Shown here piece after piece: positions 1 through 9,930 of a stretch of DNA of 64,000 nucleotides. How positions within the stretch are numbered: the stretch's first letter is position 1; the number at the start of each line of letters is the position of its first letter. A program made the translations under genes and the position numbers. The DNA comes from Pseudomonadota bacterium (GTDB lineage Bacteria; Myxococcota; Myxococcia; Myxococcales; Myxococcaceae), in contig JAFAAN010000016.1 in assembly GCA_023426545.1 (NCBI GenBank), positions 62,001 to 126,000 on the forward strand, read 5' to 3'. The notes below the pieces were generated by a model. It saw only the letters and a program-made list of their open reading frames with translations. It was not told the DNA's origin and ran no database searches.

Positions 1-150
1 TATACGGCGGGCACCGTGGTGCGAGGCACTGATGGCCTGCGCTACCGTTGCAAGCCCTTCCCCTACTCCGGCTGGTGCCAGGGCGCCGCGCTGCACTACG
101 CCCCCGGGACGGGGCTGAGCTGGCAGGACGCTTGGGAGCGCATTCCCTGA
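1..150 (+). CDS. C-terminal end of a chitin-binding (CBM5/12-like) secreted protein, partial
   Basis: The reading frame is open from base 1 and ends in TGA at 148-150, leaving 49 residues. They contain aromatic and cysteine positions typical of small chitin-binding modules: GLRYRCKPFPYSGWC followed by a YAPGTGLSWQDAWERI tail. Tails like this end chitinases and chitin-binding or lytic polysaccharide monooxygenase-type proteins. I see only this domain, so the catalytic part, if any, is off the left edge. A GH18 chitinase lies 4 kb away, which fits a role in chitin use. The gene converges on the next one and a hairpin lies between them. Confidence 0.65.
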   Translation, partial: YTAGTVVRGTDGLRYRCKPFPYSGWCQGAALHYAPGTGLSWQDAWERIP

Positions 151-165
151 GCGTCGACGCCACCG

Positions 166-188
166 GCCCCGCTATCCAGCAGCGGGGC
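166..188. terminator. Hairpin between two convergent genes
   Basis: GCCCCGCT and AGCGGGGC form a perfect 8-bp stem around a 7-base loop. It lies in the 73-base gap between the ends of two convergent genes, so it could end transcription from both sides. There is no T-run. Confidence 0.5.
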
Positions 189-223
189 ACGGCCTCGGGG
201 TGCGCCGCGGCGTCGAGCGGCCA

Positions 224-1447
224 TCAACCGCCCGTGCATCCGGCGCCGGCCTCCCGGATGTCGGCGTCGTAGTGAAGGCGGAGCGGACCGGACGCTTCGA
301 CGTGACGCACGAACACCGAGCCGAAGACCTCGACTCCGCCGCTCAGGCTGAGCGTGCCGCGCGGGGCGTAGAGATTGCCCGAGAAGGTACTGCCCGCGGA
401 GAGGGCCCATACGCTCGAACCAGCGGCGTACACGCGAACGCGAGAAGGCGTGGCACTGGAGCCGAGCGTGAGGGGCCCCGCCACCGCGACCGAGCCCCCC
501 AGGAACAGGTCCAGCTCCCCGGGCGCCTGGACGTCCACGGTGAGTCCCTCACCCAGGTCCACGCTGTCCTCGACGAAGAGCGCCGTCCGCGCTCGAATGG
601 AGAGCGTCGCGCGGCCTGTCCCGGTGATGCGCGTCAAATGGAAGCGGCCACAGGGCAGCACCAGTACACGCTCACCTTCGATGCCCTCGAGTGCCGCGGC
701 ATCGAGCCCGATGGCGGCGTTGTCATTGTCGCCCACGTGCCGGGCGATGAGGCCGGCGACGTCCACCTGCGATGCTTCGTCACAGGCGCATGGGGTGACA
801 GGGTCGACGGGCTCGCGGCGGATGTCGACCGCCTGGACCGGGCCCAGCGCATGGCCCTCCGGCACCGAGAGCACGCCGCCAACCTGGAGCGAGGGAAGCG
901 CGACATCACCCCGCACGCGCGCATCCCCCGCCACGGTGGCCGAGGCTGAGCTCCCCGTCAGGGGCCCACTGCTGTGCAGCACCTCACCCACGCGCAGCGA
1001 GCGCCCGAGCTGAACGCCACCCGCGCCGCCGACCCACAAGGAGCCGCCGACCGACACCGCGTCGTTGGCGGACAGCCCGCCGTTCACACCGACGTCGCCT
1101 CCCGAGCCTCCCGGCTGATACGCCCCCAGCGAGCCGCGAAACGCGTCCGTATCGAAGGAGGCGCCCAGGGCCAGGCCGTCACACGTGCACAGCGCGTGTT
1201 GAAAGGTCTGCTCCGCCAGCCACCCGCTACACACGGAGGCGCCCCGCCCCACTCCCACGAAGATGGGAGGCCCGCGCCCGGCGCAGTACGCCTCCCAGCC
1301 GCCGGGAGGCTCACCGCCGTCCGGGACACCGGCATCCGCCGAGGCGCCCACCCCACCAGCATCTGGCGTATGGAGGGTGGCCACCAGGTCTCCCTGGGTA
1401 CAACCGCTCATCGACACGGCCAGCGCCAGGTGCCATCGCCAGCTCAT
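224..1447 (-). CDS. Secreted lipoprotein with DUF7305/polymer-forming-type beta repeats
   Basis: Predicted lipoprotein of 407 residues. The start is the ATG at 1447, overlapping the upstream stop by four bases (ATGA). The frame stays open further upstream but there it runs through the neighbour. A signal peptide ends at a lipobox with Cys16 (SMSGC). The body is rich in G, V, S and A with short beta-strand repeats (VGGSLWVGG, LRVGEVLHSSG). The C-terminal third, with NLYAPRGTLSLSGGVEVFGS and a final LHYDADIREA, resembles DUF7305-type modules seen in bacterial surface and pilus-associated proteins. It is the last gene of a four-gene translationally coupled operon with an ECF sigma factor. I infer a cell-surface role; no enzymatic motif is visible. 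Confidence 0.75.
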   Translation of the reverse strand: MSWRWHLALAVSMSGCTQGDLVATLHTPDAGGVGASADAGVPDGGEPPGGWEAYCAGRGPPIFVGVGRGASVCSGWLAEQTFQHALCTCDGLALGASFDTDAFRGSLGAYQPGGSGGDVGVNGGLSANDAVSVGGSLWVGGAGGVQLGRSLRVGEVLHSSGPLTGSSASATVAGDARVRGDVALPSLQVGGVLSVPEGHALGPVQAVDIRREPVDPVTPCACDEASQVDVAGLIARHVGDNDNAAIGLDAAALEGIEGERVLVLPCGRFHLTRITGTGRATLSIRARTALFVEDSVDLGEGLTVDVQAPGELDLFLGGSVAVAGPLTLGSSATPSRVRVYAAGSSVWALSAGSTFSGNLYAPRGTLSLSGGVEVFGSVFVRHVEASGPLRLHYDADIREAGAGCTGG

Positions 1448-2328
1448 GGCGCGGACAGCTCCCGCACCCGCGCCCGTGCGGAGGGGCCGAGCGGCGAATC
1501 CGGATGGTTGGCGAGGAGCTCCTCCAGCGCGCTCCGCTCGGCGTCCCGGTTTCCCAGCACGCGGTGGGCTTCGGCGATGCCGTGCTGAGCCTCCTGGTCC
1601 AGCACCCCGCGAGGCTGAAGCCGGAGCGCCGCCTGGAACTGGTGCAAGGCCCCCCGCGCGTCTCCCAGGTGCTCCAGCCGGAGCGAGCCCGACGCGACCC
1701 GCGCGACATATGCCGCGAGCGAAGACGGCTGGGCGCGGATGACCCTCAAGTAGAGCGCTTCGGCCTCCTTCCACCGCCCTTCCGAACGAAGCCCGTTGGC
1801 CTTGAGCAGCAGGTCCTCCACGGCGCGCGGCCCCTGCTGGCGGGCGCGTGCCGGGCCCGGCGAATCGCCTTGGCCATCCATCGCGTCCTCTGTGTTCATC
1901 TTCACGACGGATGGTGGCGCGGTCTCCTGTGCGGTGGGCGCCCCGGCGGCACCGAGCGCGGCAGCTTGCACCGCGGCGCCTGCGTCAACCACGCCCTCCT
2001 CCGCGAGCCGTCTTGCGGCGCTGCCGTGGTCCACCGCCACGGGGACCTGGACCCGCGCGTCCGCGTCGCGTCCTGAGCGCGAGAAGCTCCAGACCGCTGC
2101 CGCGGCGGCGCCCACGCCCAGCAGCGCGCCCGCAATCAGCAAAACGGGAGGCCGCTTGCCCCGGGGACTTCGCGGGGGATGCGCGGCCCGCGCGCTCGCC
2201 TCCAGCGCAGCGAGCACCATCGCCGCCGACTTCTCCCGGGTGATGCGCCGGGCGGGCCCCGCTGCTTCGTCAAGGGGCCGGAGCAGCGCGTTCAGGGAGT
2301 CATCCTCCTCTTCCCTGAAGTCACTCAT
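1444..2328 (-). CDS. Single-pass membrane protein with TPR tail, candidate anti-sigma factor
   Basis: 294 residues. Residues 1-60 are a charged cytoplasmic-type segment, 61-82 a single membrane segment, 83-165 a low-complexity A/P/Q linker, and 167-290 helical pairs of tetratricopeptide type (GRWKEAEALYLRVIRAQP; GDARGALHQFQAALRLQP). It sits directly behind an ECF sigma factor gene with an ATGA overlap, the usual place for an anti-sigma factor, and the short N-terminal cytoplasmic part before a membrane helix fits that role. I see no zinc-binding HxxxCxxC, so the classical ZAS fold is not evident. The anti-sigma role is inferred from position and topology only. It also overlaps the lipoprotein gene downstream by ATGA. 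Confidence 0.75.
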   Translation of the reverse strand: MSDFREEEDDSLNALLRPLDEAAGPARRITREKSAAMVLAALEASARAAHPPRSPRGKRPPVLLIAGALLGVGAAAAAVWSFSRSGRDADARVQVPVAVDHGSAARRLAEEGVVDAGAAVQAAALGAAGAPTAQETAPPSVVKMNTEDAMDGQGDSPGPARARQQGPRAVEDLLLKANGLRSEGRWKEAEALYLRVIRAQPSSLAAYVARVASGSLRLEHLGDARGALHQFQAALRLQPRGVLDQEAQHGIAEAHRVLGNRDAERSALEELLANHPDSPLGPSARARVRELSAP

Positions 2329-2966
2329 CCACGCGCCTCCCCTCCGCCATCCTCCGCCGTGGCCAACAAGCGCAGCGCCGTCCGCCCCAGCCGGAGCCGG
2401 CTGCGCACCGTCTCGAAGGGGATGCCGAGCTCCGATGAGATCTCCGGCACGCTCAGCTCCAGCACGTGATGCAACACCAGCGCATGCCGCTGCTCATTCG
2501 AGAGCCGATCCAGGAGCGTCACCATGTGCCGGCGATGAACATACTCGTCCGGTAGCGCATCCTCCGAGGGAACCGCCACCAGCTCCACCGGCGCATCCAC
2601 GTGCTGGGCCTCCCGGCCCCGGGAACGCTTCAACCAGGTGAACGCGGTCCGCGCCACCACCCGGTCCACCCAGGCATGGAAGCGGCCTTCTGCGCGGTAC
2701 GAAGGGAGCCCTCGCACCAGGGCGATGAGCGCCTCCTGCGCGACGTCCTCCACGTCCGCGTCTCCGCGCACCAGATAGCGCACGAGGTTGCGTATCCGGG
2801 GAAGCAGCGTCATCAGCAGCGCCCCTGTCGCCTCGCGCTCGCCCTGGATGGCCGCCTGGATGCGCAAGTCCTCCGCCCCACGAGGACTGTCCGCTGCCTG
2901 TGAGCCCGAGCTCCTCATTGACGTCATGGAGGACGTCCACCCGCCAATCGGGTCATCCGCGCTCAC
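2325..2966 (-). CDS. ECF-type RNA polymerase sigma factor
   Basis: 213 residues with the two domains of sigma-70 family group 4. Region 2 is around residues 47-118 (LLPRIRNLVRYLVRGDADVEDVAQEALIA, then the FHAWVDRVVARTAFTWLKR core-binding/-10 part). Region 4 is around 148-202 (LSNEQRHALVLHHVLELSVPEISSELGIPFETVRSRLRLGRTAL), a clear helix-turn-helix. The start at 2966 overlaps the upstream stop by ATGA; Met14 or Met17 are possible later starts. It is the second gene of a four-gene operon whose other members are a secreted protein, a membrane/TPR protein and a lipoprotein, so it probably governs an envelope response, perhaps its own operon. Confidence 0.9.
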   Translation of the reverse strand: MSADDPIGGWTSSMTSMRSSGSQAADSPRGAEDLRIQAAIQGEREATGALLMTLLPRIRNLVRYLVRGDADVEDVAQEALIALVRGLPSYRAEGRFHAWVDRVVARTAFTWLKRSRGREAQHVDAPVELVAVPSEDALPDEYVHRRHMVTLLDRLSNEQRHALVLHHVLELSVPEISSELGIPFETVRSRLRLGRTALRLLATAEDGGGEARG

Positions 2967-4054
2967 GGAAAGACCACCAGCGCCACCATGAGCCGAGGAC
3001 GAACCGCCCAGCCATCACCACGCGATACGAAGTTTCCGTCGATGGCGTACCGCAGCTCAGGCCGGCCCAGGAGTAGCTCCGCGGACAGGCTCGTCTCCAC
3101 CCCGAAGCGAGCCGCCAGCCGCCACCGGGCGCGAACCTCCGGCCCCATGAGCAGGGCCAGCATCGTCCCCGGGGGCGCGGCCTCCACCTCGGGCGCCAGC
3201 GCTGCCGTCCGGCGGGTGAAGCCCACCACGCCCGTGACAAGCCCCAACTCGACATCCAGCGATTCCGCCAGCGCCCAGGGAAGCCCCGCGCAGACTGAAG
3301 CCGCGTACTGCCCCAGCGTCACCTCGGTGCGTTCGTCACGAAGCCGCGCCGGCAATCCCGCCAGGAGCTGCACGCGCAGCCGCGGACGGCCGGGCTGCCA
3401 ACCCGCCCCCAGCGCCAGCCCCTGGTGGCCTGAGCGGGCATATCCATCCAGCGCGGCATGGCCTCCCAGACCGAGCCACCACCGCCGCGCCGAGCGCTCC
3501 ACATGGGCGGGCGGGGGCGGCACGGACCACCTCGTGGCTGCTCCCGGCGCCATTCCCAGCGCGACCTGCCCCGAGGCTTCGCCCGCGTCGTCACTCGGCG
3601 GCACGGCCTCGACCACCTCCCCCAGTGGCGCCCCCGCCTCCACCGCGCGCAACGCGGAGCGGGCGGCCAGCGCCAGGGCCTCCGCGCCCGCGGACCACTC
3701 CAACGAGCCCGGCGTTTCCCCCAGCCGAGCAGCCCGGGTGAACAGGTGTCTGCCATGAAGCTCGGCAACCAGGACACGCACCTCATATCCCTCACGGATG
3801 AACCAGAGGACGGCGCGGGCCTGATGACCCGTGGCCAGCCGCTCCGCCGCGCGCCACTGTTCAGCGGCCGTCCCCGACAGGGGCGCTCCGGGTGACGGTT
3901 CGATGCGCACGGCCAGGTCGCTGCTCTGCCCTCTCACTCGCGCCAGCAGCGCCCCCTCTTCCTCGGACACGACCCGCGCCACGGTGGTCCACGGCGCCGC
4001 GGCCACGGAGGCGCTGGAGACCGCCACCAGCAGGACAGCAGCCGCAATGGACAT
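2963..4054 (-). CDS. Secreted protein of unknown function, first gene of the sigma-factor operon
   Basis: 363 residues with a clear Sec signal peptide (residues 1-20, ending ASVAAAP). Residues 21-150 look like a small alpha/beta domain with segments such as ARAVLWFIREGYEVRVLVAE. The rest, from about residue 190, alternates hydrophobic and polar residues with many G, R and W (WWLGLGGHAALDGYARSG; LRVQLLAGLP; WAVRPRLMVALVVFP) and ends in P after hydrophobics, which suggests an outer-membrane beta-barrel or periplasmic beta domain. I do not recognise a named family. It heads an operon in which its stop overlaps the sigma factor start, so its product may be the envelope sensor or target of that sigma factor. 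Confidence 0.7.
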   Translation of the reverse strand: MSIAAAVLLVAVSSASVAAAPWTTVARVVSEEEGALLARVRGQSSDLAVRIEPSPGAPLSGTAAEQWRAAERLATGHQARAVLWFIREGYEVRVLVAELHGRHLFTRAARLGETPGSLEWSAGAEALALAARSALRAVEAGAPLGEVVEAVPPSDDAGEASGQVALGMAPGAATRWSVPPPPAHVERSARRWWLGLGGHAALDGYARSGHQGLALGAGWQPGRPRLRVQLLAGLPARLRDERTEVTLGQYAASVCAGLPWALAESLDVELGLVTGVVGFTRRTAALAPEVEAAPPGTMLALLMGPEVRARWRLAARFGVETSLSAELLLGRPELRYAIDGNFVSRGDGWAVRPRLMVALVVFP

Positions 4055-4074
4055 GCGGCAAACCCTATCGCCAT

Positions 4075-4104
4075 GACGCCAGGGAACAGAAGTCCCCTGG
4101 CGTC
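4075..4104. terminator. Hairpin downstream of the chitinase gene
   Basis: GACGCCAGGG pairs with CCCTGGCGTC over a 10-base loop in the gap between the chitinase stop (4165) and the start of the next operon (4054), both on the minus strand. It is a plausible terminator that separates the two units, although no T-run follows. Confidence 0.5.
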
Positions 4105-4164
4105 TGGCTTAACATCCTGCCCGCAATGCCTGTCAAAACGTCAGACAGTGCACCTCAGCGGCGT

Positions 4165-5961
4165 TCAGCGCAGCTTCTGCGCCAGCGCATCGAGGAGCGA
4201 GCCATCATCCCCGCTCAGCTCCCAGAACATGGCGCCGCCCAGCCCCCTGCTCAGGATGTAATCCGCCTTGGCGCTCATGCTCTGCGCGTCGTCGTAGCCA
4301 ATCCAGATGCCCGTGGCCGGGTTGAACACGGAGGCCTGCTTCGCCTCCGGGTGGAAGAACTTCGTGTAACCGGAACCTGCGCGCTCGTAGTTGGCCTTGA
4401 TGTCCTTGAAGTCGAACACGCCCGTGAGGCCCGAAGCGCCGTCGTCCCAGGTCCCCCGGGTGGGGACACCGCTCTGGAACAGGCCGCCGTTCACATTCGA
4501 CACGCCGCCCCAGCCCCGGCCGTAGAAGGGCACGCCGACGACGAGCTTCGAGGGCGGCACGCCCAGCTCCAGCATCTTCGTCACCGAGCCATCCGTGTAG
4601 AAGCCCACGGCGGCGCCCGGGTCACCCGTGACGCGATTGAGCGCCGAGTGGAAGTTCACCGTGCTCTCGAAAGCCCCGTGGTAGTCGTAAGACATCACGT
4701 TGATCCAATCGAGCACATCGGACAGCTTCTTCGTCTCCTGCTTGTTCTCCAGCAGGTCCGGCGAAGCGCCCGTGGCGATGGTGAGCAGGTACGGCTTGCC
4801 CGTCTGCGTGGTGACGGCGTTGAGCTGGCTGCGGAACTCCTGCATCAGCAGCGTGTAGTTCTGCTTGTCCGCCGGGCTGTTGCTGTTGCCCGGAAGGCCG
4901 CCACCCACCGGATACTCCCAGTCGACGTCGATGCCGTCGAAGACGCCCTCGCCATGGGCCGGGTCCACGCCGGGGTACTGCCCGCGGATGTAGAGGTCCA
5001 CGCAGGACTTCACGAAGGCCGCGCGCGAGGCCGCGGTGGACGCCACCGTGGAGAAGTGCGTGGACCAGGACCAGCCGCCCACGGAGATGAGGAGCTTCAG
5101 GTGCGGGTTCGTCCGCTTCAGCTCCTTGAACGCGCGGAAGTTTCCACGAAGCTGGCCGGGGTCCCACTCCCCCTGCCAGCCGCCAGCCTTGTCGATGTCC
5201 GCGTACGAGTCCCCCAGGATGCAGCGCCCGTCCGGAGAGATGTTGGAGAAGGCGTAGTTGATGTGCGTGAGCTTCGACGGCCGCACGTTGGAGACGTGGT
5301 AGTTGCGCGCGTAGATGCCCCACGCGGTGAAGTAGCCGACGATGCGCTTGCCTCCCGCCGGCGGTCCGCCCGGAATGTCCACGACGACGGTGAGCGTGGT
5401 GGTCCCCACGTTGCCCGCGGCGTCGTACGCGCGCACCGCGTAGACGTACGTCCCGTTCTGCTCCCAGCCGGTGAAGGCCCGGCTGAACTGCGTCCCGGTG
5501 GCGCCGACGGCGCCGTTCTCCAGCACCTCCACCCGCACCACTCCCACGTCATCCGTCGCCGTGGCGGTCAGCGTCAGCGGCCCCGCCGCGACGATGCGCG
5601 TGGCGCTCGCGCTGAGGCCCACGGTGGGCGCGGTGACATCCCCACCCGTGCCGCCATCGTCACCGCCAGTCCCCGCGTCGATGTCGCCGCCCACGGGCCC
5701 CAGGTCGAGCCACAACGAGGCCACTGCCACCGGGGTCCAGTCTGCCTGGGACGTATGCGGCTGCCGGCACTCATACAGGCGGCCGGCGTAGGTGACGCGC
5801 GTTCCCACGCTGTACGACACGCCCACGGCCCACTCCGCCGCCAGGGCCGAGGCCTGGAACGAGGCCGGGTCCGCGCCCTGGAACGTCGTGACTTCGGAAT
5901 CACAGCCAGCCACGCTCAAGGCGGTGGCGATCAGGCCAGAGGCCCACCAACTGCGACGCAT
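4165..5961 (-). CDS. GH18 chitinase lipoprotein with CBM5/12 and Ig-like domains
   Basis: 598 residues hydrolysing beta-1,4 bonds of chitin outside the cell. The start at 5961 is chosen because GAGGAG lies 8 bases ahead and a lipobox (LSVAGC, Cys20) follows at once; the frame is open 23 codons further upstream without signal character. Order of parts: lipoprotein signal 1-20; chitin-binding module about 27-90 (WAVGVSYSVGTRVTYAGRLYECRQPHTS); Asp/Gly/Thr linker; Ig-like module about 105-200 (VRVEVLENGAVGATGT); GH18 barrel from about 205. The catalytic signature DGIDVDWEYP is near residues 339-348, with the glutamate as proton donor. WVNVMSYDYHG-like and final MFWELSGDDG strands are present. The adjacent hairpin suggests it is monocistronic. 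Confidence 0.93.
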   Translation of the reverse strand: MRRSWWASGLIATALSVAGCDSEVTTFQGADPASFQASALAAEWAVGVSYSVGTRVTYAGRLYECRQPHTSQADWTPVAVASLWLDLGPVGGDIDAGTGGDDGGTGGDVTAPTVGLSASATRIVAAGPLTLTATATDDVGVVRVEVLENGAVGATGTQFSRAFTGWEQNGTYVYAVRAYDAAGNVGTTTLTVVVDIPGGPPAGGKRIVGYFTAWGIYARNYHVSNVRPSKLTHINYAFSNISPDGRCILGDSYADIDKAGGWQGEWDPGQLRGNFRAFKELKRTNPHLKLLISVGGWSWSTHFSTVASTAASRAAFVKSCVDLYIRGQYPGVDPAHGEGVFDGIDVDWEYPVGGGLPGNSNSPADKQNYTLLMQEFRSQLNAVTTQTGKPYLLTIATGASPDLLENKQETKKLSDVLDWINVMSYDYHGAFESTVNFHSALNRVTGDPGAAVGFYTDGSVTKMLELGVPPSKLVVGVPFYGRGWGGVSNVNGGLFQSGVPTRGTWDDGASGLTGVFDFKDIKANYERAGSGYTKFFHPEAKQASVFNPATGIWIGYDDAQSMSAKADYILSRGLGGAMFWELSGDDGSLLDALAQKLR

Positions 5962-6116
5962 GCGTGCACTCCTCGCCACGACGGGCACACGCCAGACGGG
6001 GGCGCGGAGCGGGACGGACCCGGCCCCCACCTGGCGATGCCCGCGCGGCTCGTCTGCGGGTTCGCGCAGAGAGAGCCATGCGTCAATTTTTTCGGGTTAA
6101 TCCTGAGTAGCGCGCC

Positions 6117-6458
6117 TCACTCCGGCTGCTGCGCCTTGCGCGAGAAGGGCATCAACAACCGCTCCACGGGCCGGCCCTCCACCAGGTGCTGCTCGACGAT
6201 CTCCTTCACGTCCTCCACCTTCACGCCGCCGTACCAGGTGCCCTCCGGGTAGACGACGACGGCGACGCCGAAGGCGCACGTGTCCAGGCATCCCGCCGCG
6301 TTGGCGCGCATGCGCCCCTTGAGCCCGCGTTTGTCGAGCTCCGCCTTGAACGCGGCGCGCACCTCCTCTGAGCCCTTGGTGGCGCAGCACCCCTTGGGGT
6401 GCCCGTCCGGACGGCGGTTGGTGCAGACGAAGACGTGGCGCTGGAATGGAGGTGCCAT
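6117..6458 (-). CDS. Thioredoxin-like [2Fe-2S] ferredoxin
   Basis: 113 residues, the size of the small thioredoxin-fold [2Fe-2S] ferredoxins related to Aquifex Fd and the NuoE C-terminal domain. Cluster ligands are visible as Cys12 and Cys24 (C-x11-C, VFVCTNRR...KGCC) and a second pair in NAAGCLDTCAFG (C-x3-C). The chain continues with VVVYPEGTWYGGVKVEDVKEIVEQHL, the usual C-terminal strand and helix that follow the second cysteine pair. It probably carries single electrons to an unknown partner. The stop lies 155 bases upstream of the chitinase start on the same strand, so they are likely separate units. Confidence 0.88.
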   Translation of the reverse strand: MAPPFQRHVFVCTNRRPDGHPKGCCATKGSEEVRAAFKAELDKRGLKGRMRANAAGCLDTCAFGVAVVVYPEGTWYGGVKVEDVKEIVEQHLVEGRPVERLLMPFSRKAQQPE

Positions 6459-7062
6459 GTCCGCCTCCTAACGCGGGCTCGGGACGAAATCGACGCCCTC
6501 GTTCACCAGCGGACCCCGCCCGGCCCTGATCCGCCGCCCACTCCCGGGTGGATCAGTTGCGCACGCGTGAGCCATGCACAGACTCACAGCAAACGTCGCC
6601 CAATGATCACGCTCGGTTGCCCTGGAGTGACGATACATGGCTCGCCATCTGGATGCAGGCACCGCAAAGCATGTGTTGCCATGGCCCGAGGACGGCTCTA
6701 GATCGGGCCTCCCCGCTGCCCGCCGCGGCGGCCATCCGGGCAGGCAGGCCCCCCATGCCCACCTCGCGACTTCACACAATTCGTGGTGGGTATGATTTTG
6801 CTCAGTACCATTGGTGGTATCGACAGATTCTTTGACGGAGGTGCTACAGGGGTCTATCCATGGCCTCGCCCGGCGGTCCGGCGGGCATCTCCCAGAAATC
6901 GAACGAGGGGCCGGTCGCGCCCCTGCTCCCACGTCGCGAACCCAATCCGAGATCAGCCAGGGCCTGCCATGGCGAGCGCTCGGATCCATCGGGATCTCGC
7001 GACGTTAGCATTTTGCAAAATTTTGCATCCGAACTCGCAGTGAACTCGCGGAGGGTGGCGAC
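6459..7062. other. 604-base gene-free region ahead of the ribonucleotide reductase gene
   Basis: No convincing gene is present; the open frames have none of the myxobacterial codon bias, and base composition is less GC-rich and uneven, especially between about 6560 and 6850. An inverted repeat TACCA-N4-TGGTA lies at 6806-6819, and a tandem AT-rich element at 7010-7027. The region holds the promoters of the divergent ferredoxin and nrdJ genes. A long nrdJ leader is possible; I did not find a complete cobalamin-riboswitch core. Confidence 0.6.
7010..7027. promoter_or_regulatory. Tandem ATTTTGCA element / 14-bp palindrome upstream of nrdJ
   Basis: ATTTTGCA occurs twice (7010-7017 and 7020-7027), 10 bases apart, one helical turn. 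The overlap creates a perfect palindrome TGCAAAATTTTGCA at 7014-7027. It ends 35 bases before the nrdJ start in otherwise GC-rich DNA. It does not match the NrdR box as I know it. A regulator site or part of the promoter is inferred. Confidence 0.4.
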
Positions 7063-9849
<2,787 letters not shown>

Positions 9850-9875
9850 GCCCGGTCTGACGCGCCTGAAATGAA

Positions 9876-9908
9876 AAGGGCTCCGGAGCCTCACGCTCCG
9901 GAGCCCTT
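9876..9908. terminator. Strong bidirectional terminator
   Basis: A 13-bp perfect stem (AAGGGCTCCGGAG with CTCCGGAGCCCTT) around a 7-base loop. Short A and T runs at the two ends work in both directions. It lies between the convergent nrdJ and MshEN-protein genes. Confidence 0.85.
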
Positions 9909-9930
9909 CTGCTTTCCACCACCCTCCGCG

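Noticed and set aside
6948..6973. Possible cobalamin riboswitch core upstream of nrdJ (AGCCAGGGCCTGCC)
   Set aside because: It resembles the B12 box but lacks two bases of it and the other conserved elements. B12 riboswitches usually control B12-independent alternatives, not class II reductase.
6468..6989. 173-codon minus-strand frame in the nrdJ leader region
   Set aside because: Composition does not follow the codon bias of the neighbours and no motif or ribosome-binding site is seen.
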